Below are positions 47,602-59,716 of a stretch of 64,000 bases of DNA, one piece after another. Under the pieces are notes generated by a model. The model ran no database searches. It was not told where the DNA came from and worked only from the letters and a program-made list of their open reading frames with translations. Made by a program: the position numbers and the translations under genes. The DNA comes from Gammaproteobacteria bacterium (GTDB lineage Bacteria; Pseudomonadota; Gammaproteobacteria; Pseudomonadales; Pseudohongiellaceae), in the NCBI GenBank assembly GCA_002706685.1, contig PALV01000018.1, positions 31,144-95,143 on the forward strand, written 5' to 3'. The first letter of the stretch is position 1. Every line of letters starts with the position of its first letter.

Positions 47602-48996
47602 TTAAGCGCCACCCGCGACAAGCACATACCAGGCCATACCCAGCAGCGCACAGACCAGAATCACCGGCATCATTCCAACCTTGAAACGCAGCATCGCAAT
47701 AAAGGCGCCCGCCGCCAACGTCACGCTGGCGAGATCAATGGTTCCCCAGTCGGGTATCAATAGCTGCATGCCGGAGCGATTGACGGTTTCAACGTCCGCA
47801 AACGCAACATGCACGGCAAACCAGATCGCCAGATTCATCATCACCCCAACGACGGCCGCAGTGACCGCAGACAACGCAGCGCTGACGGTTTTGTTGTCGC
47901 GCATGTTTTCGACATACGGCGCACCCAGAAATATCCACAGAAAGCACGGCACAAAGGTCACCCAAGTCACCAGCACCGAAGCCAGAATGCCGGCGGTGAA
48001 CGGGTCAAGTGCACCCGCTTCACGAAAAGCCCCCATATAGGCGACGAACTGCACCACCTGAATCAGCGGCCCTGGTGTGGTTTCGGCCATACCCAGGCCA
48101 TCCAGCATTTCTCCCGGTGCCAGCCAGCCATAGTTCTGCACGGCTTCCTGCGCCATATACGCCAACACCGCATAAGCGCCGCCAAAAGTCACGACAGCCA
48201 GTTGACTGAAAAACACACCCATTTGCGTAAAGACATGATCCGGACCCAATGTGATAAACAGCGCGGCCAGTGGCACAAACCACAGCGGCAACCACACTGC
48301 CAGAACTTTCAGTGCGCGCGTCAACGTGGCGTTGGTATGTTGCCCCACACCGCTGTCCATCATGCTGTCCACTGCCCGATCGGCATCACCAAGGGACGAA
48401 TGGCCCTTGATGACCACAAAACTCTCGGGGTCGAAATAACGTCCTATCAAACCAATCACCGCCGCTGTCAGAATCACCAGCGGAAACGGTACAGCAAAGA
48501 AAAATATGGCAATAAAAGCGCTGGCTGCCAGCGTATACATATACGCATTCTTCAACGCGCGCGACCCGATACGAATCACCGCCTGAATCACGATGGCCAG
48601 GACGGCAGCTTTGATACCAAAGAACAGGGCCTGCACCAATGTGACATCCTGAAAGCCCGCGTATAAAACGCTCAGAACCAGAATGCTCAGAAACCCGGGA
48701 AGCACAAATAATCCGCCGGCAACCAGACCACCTTTGGTGCCGTGCAGCAACCAGCCCAGGTAGGTGGCAAGCTGCTGTGCCTCCGGGCCGGGCAATACCA
48801 TGCAATAGTTCAGTGCATGCAGGAAGCGGCTTTCGCTGACCCAGCGTTTTTCATCCACCAGGATGCGATGCATCACGGCGATTTGACCTGCCGGGCCGCC
48901 AAAACTGAGCAGCGCGATACGCCACCACACACGCACCGCGTCGGAGAAACTCACCTGGTGACCATACTTGTTGGTTTGCTGTGCAGAGTCCTGCAT
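47602..48996 (-). CDS. chrA: Chromate efflux transporter ChrA
   Basis: 464-residue long-chain CHR transporter with two homologous halves, each of about five or six helices. The N-half has LLSFGGPAGQIAVMH and MVLPGPEAQQLATYLGW; the C-half has VTFGGAYAVLAYMAQE and ETTPGPLIQVVQFVAYM, the paired motifs of chromate exporters. It should expel chromate from the cytoplasm. ATG 48996 lies three bases after the chrB stop codon, so the two are one operon. Confidence 0.93.
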   Translation of the reverse strand: MQDSAQQTNKYGHQVSFSDAVRVWWRIALLSFGGPAGQIAVMHRILVDEKRWVSESRFLHALNYCMVLPGPEAQQLATYLGWLLHGTKGGLVAGGLFVLPGFLSILVLSVLYAGFQDVTLVQALFFGIKAAVLAIVIQAVIRIGSRALKNAYMYTLAASAFIAIFFFAVPFPLVILTAAVIGLIGRYFDPESFVVIKGHSSLGDADRAVDSMMDSGVGQHTNATLTRALKVLAVWLPLWFVPLAALFITLGPDHVFTQMGVFFSQLAVVTFGGAYAVLAYMAQEAVQNYGWLAPGEMLDGLGMAETTPGPLIQVVQFVAYMGAFREAGALDPFTAGILASVLVTWVTFVPCFLWIFLGAPYVENMRDNKTVSAALSAVTAAVVGVMMNLAIWFAVHVAFADVETVNRSGMQLLIPDWGTIDLASVTLAAGAFIAMLRFKVGMMPVILVCALLGMAWYVLVAGGA

Positions 48997-48999
48997 GAT

Positions 49000-49929
49000 T
49001 TATGTCTCCATGGACCAAGCGGTTATCAGACTGTTAAACACAATTTCTGCCGCATGCAGCAGTTCGTCGTCATTGCTGAAGCTGGCCCGCAGGCCAGCCA
49101 GCACGGATTCGATACCGGTGGCTTCTGCCACGGGCGTGCCGCCAACATCCAGATAGTGCACAACGCTGGCAAGACGCTGTAGCGCCGGGTCGTTTAGCCC
49201 AAAGCTGGCTAACAGGACCTCGAAAGTGACTTTGTCGGCGACATGAGTGAAAGTGGCACCGTCAAAATCAAAACCCAATGCGTCGTCGGGGCAATCATCA
49301 GGGGATGCCAGCCACAACATTTGCGCGGATGAGTCTATGAATTGGCGGATCAACCATGCGCTGGCCAGGCGATCGACCCAGGGACGTGCGCGGGTCGCCC
49401 ACACTTTGCCTTGATAGTCAGCAGCATGCAAGCGGCAAATGGCGCCGGCCCGCCCTACGGGCTCATCGGGGGAGAGGATACGATGGGCATCGCTTTCCAG
49501 CTGCAGCAGATCAGCTTCCACTCTACTTTGAGTAGCGTCAGGGAAGAAATCCACTTGCGTAATTCGAGCAAAGCGTTTTCGTAGCTTGCGACCTTGTTTG
49601 ATGACATCAGGCGCGTTATCCATTGTCAACAAGGCGTGTTGCTGACGGATCTCCTCCTGCAAGGCTTCGTACTCCGCTGACCTGTTAAATAATTGACGGA
49701 ATTCGTCATGTGCCTGATAGTCAACAGAAAATACATGGGCAACCCCGCCTCCGGCACGTATTTCCTGAGTAATGGGATCAAACGCGGCAAGATGATCAAC
49801 CGTAGCAGGCAGCAAATAAACACCATCGCGCAAAGAAACAGCGCCGGAGGCCTTGATCGTGCGCCATACGCGCATGCGCACGGTGGCGTTTTCGGTAGGC
49901 AGGGAGATAATAAGCAACGTCCACGACAT
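49000..49929 (-). CDS. chrB: Chromate resistance protein ChrB
   Basis: 309-residue ChrB. The N-terminal domain (MSWTLLIISLPTENATVRMR to about 90) is a winged-helix-type chromate-sensing regulator module, and the C-terminal domain (from about 165) has RPWVDRLASAWLIRQFID and the HYLDVG motif. In studied chr operons ChrB controls chrA expression in response to chromate. ATG 49929 is used; an inverted repeat right before it is a candidate binding site. The next gene, chrA, follows after three bases. Confidence 0.92.
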   Translation of the reverse strand: MSWTLLIISLPTENATVRMRVWRTIKASGAVSLRDGVYLLPATVDHLAAFDPITQEIRAGGGVAHVFSVDYQAHDEFRQLFNRSAEYEALQEEIRQQHALLTMDNAPDVIKQGRKLRKRFARITQVDFFPDATQSRVEADLLQLESDAHRILSPDEPVGRAGAICRLHAADYQGKVWATRARPWVDRLASAWLIRQFIDSSAQMLWLASPDDCPDDALGFDFDGATFTHVADKVTFEVLLASFGLNDPALQRLASVVHYLDVGGTPVAEATGIESVLAGLRASFSNDDELLHAAEIVFNSLITAWSMET

Positions 49930-49932
49930 ATT

Positions 49933-49948
49933 TGTAGAATGTACTACA
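49933..49948. promoter_or_regulatory. Candidate ChrB operator
   Basis: TGTAG at 49933-49937 and CTACA at 49944-49948 form a perfect inverted repeat separated by AATGTA, four bases before the chrB start. The flanks (ATATT / ATATTT) extend the symmetry roughly. Its position suits autoregulation; no direct proof. Confidence 0.45.
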
Positions 49949-50049
49949 TATTTTGTTATATGCAACTCATAATGTATTACCCGCCTTCAAAATGAAGCAT
50001 AAACGCGTTCCGAAGGGAGCGAGTTGAACAAATGGGTATAACCCGTGGA

Positions 50050-50079
50050 TTGACCCTGCGTTGAACGCGGTGATACAGT
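50050..50079 (+). promoter_or_regulatory. Candidate promoter of the metal-efflux cluster
   Basis: TTGACC at 50050-50055 and TACAGT at 50074-50079 are separated by 18 bases, 33 bases before the GTG of the His-rich gene. The spacer contains GCGT-TGA-ACGC, a small dyad. The -10 match is modest, so this is a weak call. Confidence 0.3.
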
Positions 50080-50111
50080 TCTGACTGATAATCCAATAAA
50101 GCGTTGAAGCC

Positions 50112-50495
50112 GTGTTTCGCAAAGTCATTCTCGCAATGGTGCTAGTCCTTCACTACTCGTTGGCATTCGGAGCCATTGAGGCTTCTGCCATGCCAGATGA
50201 ACAGCATCCCTTTGGCAAGGCAGTCCATCACGATCATCATCACTCGCATGCCGATGACCACAGCCACGATCACAACAATCACTGGGGGCAGGACAGCAGC
50301 GCGCCGCACGAAATCACTGGCGATGTGCACGATCACCAGCACAAACACGGTATAAGCATTCAATTGAACATGGATATGCCCGGGTTATTGGCTCTGGATT
50401 TTTACAGAGCTGACTGTCCGCCGGTCACCTGGTACCGGCTCGATCACAACTCACTGAGTTACGCCCCCGCCGTCCCTCCGCCCAATCCCCTGTAG
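50112..50495 (+). CDS. Exported His-rich small protein, first gene of the metal-efflux cluster
   Basis: 127 residues, probable GTG start. A signal peptide (VILAMVLVLHYSLAFG) is followed by a stretch from about 38 to 78 packed with His and Asp (HHDHHHSHADDHSHDHNNHW, then HDHQHKH), expected to bind divalent metal in the periplasm. There are only weak similarities to small CzcI-type leader proteins of czc operons, so it is left unnamed. The C-terminal part after 85 is Pro-rich. It is followed by hupE-like, anchor and RND genes in the same direction. Confidence 0.75.
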   Translation: MFRKVILAMVLVLHYSLAFGAIEASAMPDEQHPFGKAVHHDHHHSHADDHSHDHNNHWGQDSSAPHEITGDVHDHQHKHGISIQLNMDMPGLLALDFYRADCPPVTWYRLDHNSLSYAPAVPPPNPL

Positions 50496-50608
50496 TCTCG
50501 GGCTTTATGCCCGTTCGTATCGTTTTTTTGAGTCCGATCCAGGACTGCTAACCTTGATGGCAGCAGTGTGTATCGATCTACGATATCCGACTGTCAGGTT
50601 GTTTCGAC

Positions 50609-51328
50609 ATGAAAAATTACTTTTGCCACTCCCGCCTTTTCATCAGGCTGGCCGTGGTCTCAATCTTGGTGTTTTTTACGGTTGCAGGATTTCCGGCTGA
50701 CGTGCTGGCGCACGGTGTCACTGCAGGTGATAAAGGGTTTATTCAGGAAAGTAGCGGGGTCATGATATTTCCGTTTATTTACCTGGGTGCAAAACATATG
50801 GTCACAGGCTACGACCACCTGCTGTTTTTAGTCGGTGTTATCTTTTTCCTTTACCGATTCAAAGATGTTGCGGTTTACGTCAGCCTTTTTGCGCTGGGTC
50901 ACACCATAACCCTGCTGTTTGGCACACTGATGCAGATAAGCGTTAACCCTTATCTGATTGATGCCATTATTGGTTTTTCCATCGTCTACAAAGCCCTCGA
51001 CAATCTGGGTGCCTTCCAGCGCTGGTTCGGCGTGCAGCCCGACACCCGCATTGCAACCATGATTTTTGGCCTGTTTCACGGCTTCGGGCTGGCTACCAAA
51101 ATTCTCGACTACCAGGTTTCACCTGATGGACTGGTGACGAATCTGATTGCCTTTAATGTCGGCGTTGAAATCGGTCAGCTGCTGGCGCTGAGCGTCATCC
51201 TGATCGCAATGGGCTTCTGGCGTCGCTCCACCCGTTTTAGCCGCCAGGCCTACACCGCCCAAGTTGTGCTGATGACCGCCGGCTTCCTGCTGACGGGTTA
51301 TCAACTCACCGGATACTTCGTTGCCTGA
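50609..51328 (+). CDS. HupE/UreJ-family membrane protein
   Basis: 239-residue membrane protein with a signal-like N-terminus (VVSILVFFTVAGFPADVLAHG) and six or so helices. The family motif GYDHLLFLVGVIFFL with its conserved Asp-His and the later FGLFHGFGLATKI and NVGVEIGQL are clear. HupE/UreJ proteins are believed to carry nickel or cobalt or assist metal handling. Here it is embedded in an RND efflux cluster, so a role in the same metal stress is likely. Confidence 0.85.
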   Translation: MKNYFCHSRLFIRLAVVSILVFFTVAGFPADVLAHGVTAGDKGFIQESSGVMIFPFIYLGAKHMVTGYDHLLFLVGVIFFLYRFKDVAVYVSLFALGHTITLLFGTLMQISVNPYLIDAIIGFSIVYKALDNLGAFQRWFGVQPDTRIATMIFGLFHGFGLATKILDYQVSPDGLVTNLIAFNVGVEIGQLLALSVILIAMGFWRRSTRFSRQAYTAQVVLMTAGFLLTGYQLTGYFVA

Positions 51329-51362
51329 TCTCCATCAACTATTTTGCAACAGGAACTCAATC

Positions 51363-52046
51363 ATGCATATCACCAATAAGCCAGCAGAGGCAGATTTGCC
51401 CTCGACTCTGCAACTTCTCAAATCGACCGTCATTGCAGCTATTGCCGCCTTGCTGTTGTTGCTCATTATTGTCATGCCAGCTGAATACGGCGTAGATCCG
51501 ACAGGGCTGGGCAACATCACAGGCCTTACACGAATGGGTGAGACAAAAATGGCGCTGGCCGATGAGGCCGCCGCTGAAGAACGGGCACTGGCGGCTGCCA
51601 TGAATCAACCATTGACAGAGCCCGATGTCGGGTCCACCGAAACTCAGCAGACCGGCGCACCGGCACCTGCTACCGCACGCGAAGAAGTCGCACATTCACC
51701 AATGCCAACACCCGTGGAGTCCGCTATTCGCAGCGATGAAATGCAAGTGTCACTGGCACCGGGTGTCGGCAGAGAAATCAAGGTAACCATGGCACAAGGA
51801 AAAACCGTTGAATACAGCTGGCAATCCGACGGCGGCATTGCCAACTTTGATATACATGGCGATTCGGTGCCACTTGAGATTGATTACCACAGTTACAGTC
51901 GGGGCGCCGAACAAAGCAGCAGCGGCGAACTGGAGGCAGCCTTTGATGGCAATCATGGCTGGTTCTGGCGAAACCGGACCGACAATCCGATTGTGATAAC
52001 CATACAGACGCGCGGTGAATACACCGACATATTTCTTCTTGAATAA
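51363..52046 (+). CDS. Single-pass transmembrane anchor protein of metal RND cluster
   Basis: 227-residue protein with one helix near the N-terminus (STVIAAIAALLLLLIIVMP) and a periplasmic part: an Ala/Glu/Pro-rich linker to about 130, then a beta-rich domain (APGVGREIKVTMAQGKTVEYSW to GEYTDIFLLE). Similar proteins labelled transmembrane anchor protein are found beside HupE and czc genes; the role is not known. The czcC gene starts 10 bases after its stop. Confidence 0.75.
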   Translation: MHITNKPAEADLPSTLQLLKSTVIAAIAALLLLLIIVMPAEYGVDPTGLGNITGLTRMGETKMALADEAAAEERALAAAMNQPLTEPDVGSTETQQTGAPAPATAREEVAHSPMPTPVESAIRSDEMQVSLAPGVGREIKVTMAQGKTVEYSWQSDGGIANFDIHGDSVPLEIDYHSYSRGAEQSSSGELEAAFDGNHGWFWRNRTDNPIVITIQTRGEYTDIFLLE

Positions 52047-52056
52047 GGAGGCGTTC

Positions 52057-53319
52057 ATGCGCGCTCAAAAGACAGTAATGACCAGCGCGGTCTCAACAGC
52101 ACTGCTATTGATCTCTGCCCTGTCACTCGCTGCGGAAGAAATCACGCTCGAGCAGGCAATCATCAACACCATCACTCAAAATCCGGAGTTGCAGGCTTTT
52201 GGCTACGAATTGCGGGCACAGGACGGTGTGATTTTACAAGCCGGACTGTCACCAAAACCTGAGTTCACGGTTACCGTCGAGGATGTCCTCGGAACAGGCG
52301 TGGCGCAGGCGCTATCCGGTGCACAAACCACCGCAAGCATCAGTTGGGTACTTGAAGGCCAGCTGCGCCAACGGCGGATAGACGCTGCTCGCACAGGATC
52401 ACTGGTGCTGGCCAGCGAAGCGGAAGTGATGCGCCTGGATGCTGCCGCCCAGACAGCCCGTTATTACATCCAGGCACTGGCACATCAAGCCAGGCTGCAA
52501 CTGGCCGCACAGTCAATTACGCTGGCTGAAGATGCTGTGACCACCATCAGCCAACGGGTTTCCGCCGGCACCTCACCCCGGTCGGATCTGGCCAGAGCAC
52601 GCGCTGAGCTGTCCATGCGAAAACTGATGCAGGAGGATCTGCGACACGAGCTGGTCGGATTTTATCACCGTATCGCTGCACAATGGGGAGTGCTGGAGCC
52701 GGATTTCAGCCAGGTCGAGGGCAACCTTATGAATCTTCCTGCTCTTGAACCTTATCCTGCCCTGGAAGCACGAATTGAACAGAACCCGGATCTGACGCGC
52801 TTCCTCTCGGAACAACGCCTGCACGAAAGCACGCTGTTACTGGAGCAGGCCAGGCGCAACTCGCTGTGGCGTTTTAATGCCGGTGTGCGCCGGATCGAGA
52901 GTAGCTCCGATGTGGGTTTTGTTGCCGGGGTGACCATTCCCCTGAATCGCGGCAATCAGAACCAGGGCCGCATTGAAGAGGCGCGTGTCAGGTTGGAGCA
53001 AGCTTCCGTCAACCAGGAGGCTGAACGCATTCGAATGAAACTGTCACTGTTTCTGTTTTATCAGGAGCTGGAACACAGCCTGCATATTGTTGAGTCCTTG
53101 CGCAGCGATGTCATTCCTGAATACGAACTGGCTTTGTCCGAGGTAAGACGAGCATATGAGCTGGGCAGTTCCAGCTACATGGAGTGGCTGCAGGTCCAGA
53201 ATGATTTACTGGCAGCGCGCGAGCAACTGCTTGAAGCCAGTGTGCTTGCCCATCAAAACATGATTGAAATTGAACGATTGACTGGCGTGCGCATAGCGCA
53301 GAGCGCATCTGAACAGTGA
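52057..53319 (+). CDS. czcC: Outer-membrane TolC-family channel (CzcC-like)
   Basis: 420-residue outer-membrane efflux protein, the outer part of the tripartite RND pump. Signal peptide TALLLISALSLAAEE, then two TolC repeats of long helices rich in Glu, Arg and Ala (LEQAIINTITQNPELQAFGYELRAQ; VRRAYELGSSSYMEWLQVQND). ATG 52057 has AAGGAGG upstream. The gene ends near the start of the adaptor gene. Confidence 0.87.
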   Translation: MRAQKTVMTSAVSTALLLISALSLAAEEITLEQAIINTITQNPELQAFGYELRAQDGVILQAGLSPKPEFTVTVEDVLGTGVAQALSGAQTTASISWVLEGQLRQRRIDAARTGSLVLASEAEVMRLDAAAQTARYYIQALAHQARLQLAAQSITLAEDAVTTISQRVSAGTSPRSDLARARAELSMRKLMQEDLRHELVGFYHRIAAQWGVLEPDFSQVEGNLMNLPALEPYPALEARIEQNPDLTRFLSEQRLHESTLLLEQARRNSLWRFNAGVRRIESSSDVGFVAGVTIPLNRGNQNQGRIEEARVRLEQASVNQEAERIRMKLSLFLFYQELEHSLHIVESLRSDVIPEYELALSEVRRAYELGSSSYMEWLQVQNDLLAAREQLLEASVLAHQNMIEIERLTGVRIAQSASEQ

Positions 53320-53327
53320 GGCTGACA

Positions 53328-54602
53328 ATGTATCCAATAAATTATTTTTTCGCAAACCTGAGGCACGTTCGGGCAATCTCGCGCATTGCTCCTTTGCTTT
53401 TATTCATGATGCTGTCTTCCTGTGGGGAGTCCGCAAATACCGAAGCGACAACGCCTGACGCGGAGAACGCAGTCACCGATGAGCGCGGGCCAAACAATGG
53501 CATTCTGCTGCGCGACGGTGAGTTTGTGCTGGAGCTGGCCATTTTCGAAACCGGCGTACCGCCTGAATATCGGGCGTGGGCAACCGTCAACGATCAACCT
53601 GTGGACCCAGAGGACCTGGACCTGAATGTCCAACTTACCCGCCTGGGTGGTGTTGTGGATGACATTGACTTTGTGCCAACCGGGGATGCCCTGCGTGGTG
53701 ATATGGTGATTTACGAGCCTCACTCGTTCAGTGTCTCGGTCGCGGCCTCGTACAATGGCAACACGCATCGTTGGTCCTATGACAGCTTTGAGGGGCGCAC
53801 GAGGATAGAGCCGGCTGTCGCTGAAGCCCTGGGCATTGAAACTGACATTGCGGGGCCTGCTGTTATCGAGGAGACAATCCCGGTTTACGGTCGTATTGTG
53901 GCAAATTCGGATGATGTCAGTAACGTCACGGCAAGATTTGACGGAAAAATTGAAACGGTGGCTGTTGCATTGGGAGATTACGTCAATGCAGGCGACACGC
54001 TCGCCACCATCGAAAGCAATCAGAGTCTCACATCTTTCGAGCTGCTCGCCCCGATAAGCGGCCTCATTACTGCAAGAAACGCGTCGGGAGGGGAATCAAC
54101 GGCAGGGAGAGTGCTGTTCACCATCACCGATACATCAACCGTCTGGGCCGACCTTGCGGTTTTTCCTTCTGACCTGCCACGCATTAGTGTCGGGGAACGT
54201 GTAACCATCAACACACCGCTTACTGATACGCCGATTACCGGCACAATTGCCAGAATCCTGCCAGAGACAGCATCCAATCAGGCAGTGACAGCACGTGTTG
54301 TGCTGGATAATCCGGACGGTGTGCTGCGGGCCGGAACCTGGGTTCAGGCTCAGATCAATATCGCGGAGCACGAGGTTCCGTTGGCCGTCAGACGCGAAGG
54401 GCTGCAGGCATTTCGCAATTTTACCGTCGTTTACGCACAGATTGGTGATCAATATGAGGTCCGCATGCTGGATCTTGGACGCCAGTCAGCGGAATGGGTC
54501 GAAGTGCTGGGGGGACTGGAGCCGGGGACGCGATACGTCACTGAGAACAGTTACATCCTGAAAGCTGATGTCGAAAAAGACGGCGCATCGCACGACCACT
54601 GA
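53328..54602 (+). CDS. czcB: RND efflux periplasmic adaptor (CzcB-like) lipoprotein
   Basis: 424-residue membrane-fusion protein with a lipobox (MMLSSC). An N-terminal domain (GPNNGILLRDGEFVLELAIFETGVPPEYRAW), typical of heavy-metal adaptors, precedes the lipoyl/beta-barrel part (VTARFDGKIETVAVALGDYVNAGDTLATIESN; lipoyl second half LLAPISGLITARNASGGE) and the membrane-proximal domain. ATG 53328 (GAGG upstream) is preferred over GTG 53316. It joins CzcA and CzcC. Confidence 0.9.
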   Translation: MYPINYFFANLRHVRAISRIAPLLLFMMLSSCGESANTEATTPDAENAVTDERGPNNGILLRDGEFVLELAIFETGVPPEYRAWATVNDQPVDPEDLDLNVQLTRLGGVVDDIDFVPTGDALRGDMVIYEPHSFSVSVAASYNGNTHRWSYDSFEGRTRIEPAVAEALGIETDIAGPAVIEETIPVYGRIVANSDDVSNVTARFDGKIETVAVALGDYVNAGDTLATIESNQSLTSFELLAPISGLITARNASGGESTAGRVLFTITDTSTVWADLAVFPSDLPRISVGERVTINTPLTDTPITGTIARILPETASNQAVTARVVLDNPDGVLRAGTWVQAQINIAEHEVPLAVRREGLQAFRNFTVVYAQIGDQYEVRMLDLGRQSAEWVEVLGGLEPGTRYVTENSYILKADVEKDGASHDH

Positions 54603-57725
<3,123 letters not shown>

Positions 57726-58187
57726 AAACGTAATATGACCACGAGGGATTCTACCCCCGATTTTACGTAAACGCTGTCTTGTCGGGCGGGCAGATCAACT
57801 TTCCTTGAAATAACTGACCGACGCCCGGTCTGCGAGAAACGCGATGTACATATCAGGGGGGGGGCGGAGCAGCTGTGGAACTCTCACCAATCAGGCAATG
57901 ATATCCCTTTCTCAGCAGTGCTCGAAATCGAATTCGAGGTTTGCGATGCGAAAAGTCGTGTAACTTGTCTCAGGTAAAAAAAAGCGGAAATTCAAAGATA
58001 CATGATGTACGAGGTTGGATCATCGCGACGGCAACGTCACATAATTTAAGTCTGGAGAATAGTGAGATTATAATCGCCGTTACTTAACCGCGTGAGAAAA
58101 AGTCCCGCAAAGTCCCGCACTGACAATTACAAACTGAAAGCTGCCGACCAGACAACGCCACAAAGTCATTGTTTTTCATAATAAATT
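57726..58187. other. Non-coding right end of island I with arm repeats
   Basis: 462 bases without a convincing gene. A run of nine G lies at 57856-57864. A 10-bp tandem repeat, AAGTCCCGCA at 58100-58109 and again at 58110-58119, resembles the repeats at the start of each unit and those at 63271. It ends 68 bases before the tRNA-like core at 58188. I take it as the other arm of the attachment region. Confidence 0.6.
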
Positions 58188-58296
58188 TTGCGCACCCGGA
58201 GAGATTGATTCGCAATCCGCTGTGGCGGATTACTCACCCCTTCGGGGCGGCTTGCAGCCGTCCAAAACGCGATGCGTTTTGTCGAACTGGGAGTTC
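58188..58296 (-). repeat. T-loop hairpin element, copy 2 (diverged)
   Basis: Opens with TTGCGCACCCGGAGAGATT, one or two bases from the tRNA end. Then AATCCGC-TGTG-GCGGATT, CCCC-TTC-GGGG, CGGCT-TGC-AGCCG, AAAACGC-GAT-GCGTTTT and GAACT-GGG-AGTTC. The first and fourth stems have a different sequence from copies 0 and 1 but keep 7 paired bases, so structure rather than sequence is conserved. This core is also the right boundary of island I. Confidence 0.8.
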
Positions 58297-58316
58297 TCAT
58301 TAACCGGATACCACAA

Positions 58317-58346
58317 ACAAAAAAGGCCCGCATCAAGCGGACCTTT
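58317..58346 (-). terminator. tRNA-type terminator disrupted by IS481
   Basis: AAAAGGCCCGC and GCGGACCTTT form the same stem as at 44079. The flank leading to the tRNA half has been separated by the IS481 element, which entered directly beside CCTTT. Confidence 0.7.
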
Positions 58347-59638
58347 GAACAACCTGATACATAGGTTACAGACTATACCGGAGACATAGGTTACACATGT
58401 CGGTATTTGGGAGGTTGCCCAAATGCCCTGGAAAGAGTGTAACCGTATGGATGAGAGACTTAAGTTCGTTGCCAGGTTGCTCGATGGGGAACCCATGACA
58501 CAGGTGTGTCGCGATTTCGGCATCTCCCGCAAAACTGGCTATAAGATATTTAACCGCTACAAGGATAGCGGTCTGGAAGGGCTTGTCGACCGCAGTCGAC
58601 GTCCCTATCGCCACGCAAACAAGCTACCGGTGCAGGTTGAGCGAACGATTTTGAAGCTCAAACAGCAATGGCCTGACTGGGGCGCACCGAAGATTCGTGA
58701 AAAGCTGATTCGTAACTTCCCGACCATCAAGGCGCCTGCCAAAAGCACCGTGCATGCTGTGCTTGAACGTCATGGCCTGGTTACACCACGGAAAAAGCGT
58801 CGTTACCGCGCACAAGGTACGCCATTGAGTGATTCGCTCACACCGAACGGGTTGTGGTGCACGGACTATAAGGGTGAGTTTTTACTGGGAAACCAGCGTT
58901 ACTGCTATCCACTGACCATTACCGATTACCGCAGTCGCTACCTGCTGGCCTGCGAAGCACTGGAATCGACTCGGGAGAAAGATGCTTTTACTGTCTTTGA
59001 GCGCGTATTCAAAGAGTTCGGTGTGCCGTTTGCGCTTCGCAGCGATAACGGCCTGCCATTCGCCTCTCCCAACGCGCTATTCGGGCTAAGCCGTTTGTCG
59101 GTGTGGTGGCTGCGACTGCGTATTACGATCGAGCGCATCGAACCTGGCAAGCCTCAGCAAAATGGACGCCATGAACGCATGCATCTGACATTGAAGAAAG
59201 CGACCACCAAACCCGCGCAATTTAACTTTCTCCAACAGCAAGAGCGCTTCGACAGATTTATCGATGAGTACAATAACGAACGGCCACACGAGGCTCTGGG
59301 CATGAGATATCCAGGCGAAGTATATACACCATCAACGCGTGCTTACACGCGTCCAGAGGATCCCGATTACCCCTATCACGACAGGGTGATTCAGGTGACC
59401 CAGTGCGGACGATTGTGTATCGGGCGCAGAAAAATAAATCTAAGTACCGTATTTGCAGGGCAATTAGTGGGGGTACGCGAGGTGAGCGATAAAATTTGGG
59501 TCGTCAGCTTTATGGAGTATGATCTGGGATACTTCGATGAAGACGAGGGAAGGGTCGAGCCCGGGGACAATCCATTTATACCAAAAGTGTAACCTATGTC
59601 TTCGGTATGAAATGTAACCTATGTCCCCGGTCTGGACC
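58347..59638 (+). mobile_element. IS481-family insertion sequence
   Basis: About 1.29 kb. Both ends hold two copies of ACATAGGTTACA: left at about 58364 and 58391, and right, on the opposite strand, in the stretch after the transposase stop (GTAACCTATGT twice at 59589-59624). CCTTTG on both sides is a possible short target duplication, which would place the ends at 58347 and about 59638. It split the tRNA terminator between the hairpin element and att core B. Confidence 0.8.
58423..59592 (+). CDS. IS481-family transposase
   Basis: 389-residue DDE transposase in one frame. Helix-turn-helix region MTQVCRDFGISRKTGYKIF; catalytic domain NGLWCTDYKGEF (first Asp), FALRSDNGLPFA (second Asp) and NGRHERMHLTLKKAT (Glu). 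All three acids are present and the frame is unbroken, so the element may be active. The ATG lies within the left terminal region of the element. Confidence 0.93.
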   Translation: MPWKECNRMDERLKFVARLLDGEPMTQVCRDFGISRKTGYKIFNRYKDSGLEGLVDRSRRPYRHANKLPVQVERTILKLKQQWPDWGAPKIREKLIRNFPTIKAPAKSTVHAVLERHGLVTPRKKRRYRAQGTPLSDSLTPNGLWCTDYKGEFLLGNQRYCYPLTITDYRSRYLLACEALESTREKDAFTVFERVFKEFGVPFALRSDNGLPFASPNALFGLSRLSVWWLRLRITIERIEPGKPQQNGRHERMHLTLKKATTKPAQFNFLQQQERFDRFIDEYNNERPHEALGMRYPGEVYTPSTRAYTRPEDPDYPYHDRVIQVTQCGRLCIGRRKINLSTVFAGQLVGVREVSDKIWVVSFMEYDLGYFDEDEGRVEPGDNPFIPKV

Positions 59639-59649
59639 CCTTTGTTGTT

Positions 59650-59699
59650 TGGCGCACCCGGAGAGATTCGAACTCCCGACCAAGTGGTTCGAAGCCACT
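59650..59699 (-). repeat. tRNA 3'-half fragment, probable att core B
   Basis: Best of the three halves: on the minus strand the anticodon arm is complete (AGTGG-CTTCGAA-CCACT, anticodon UCG), followed by variable loop, T-arm and CGGGTGC-GCCA. The sequence before it does not make a D-arm, so it is a fragment. It is the left boundary of the mercury unit. The 67-bp spacing to the post-core block is the same as in copies A and C. Confidence 0.87.
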
Positions 59700-59716
59700 A
59701 CCTGGAACGCCATGTG

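Noticed and set aside
47809..48666. Plus-strand frame of 285 codons opposite chrA
   Set aside because: Its composition (very rich in His, Arg, Gln) is typical of antisense reading of a membrane protein gene.
50050..50079. MerR-type stretched promoter before the metal-efflux cluster
   Set aside because: The spacer is 18, not 19-20, bases, the dyad is only four base pairs, and no MerR-family gene is adjacent.
57856..57864. Run of nine G as a phase-variation tract
   Set aside because: It is not in or next to a start codon or promoter of any gene that I can identify.
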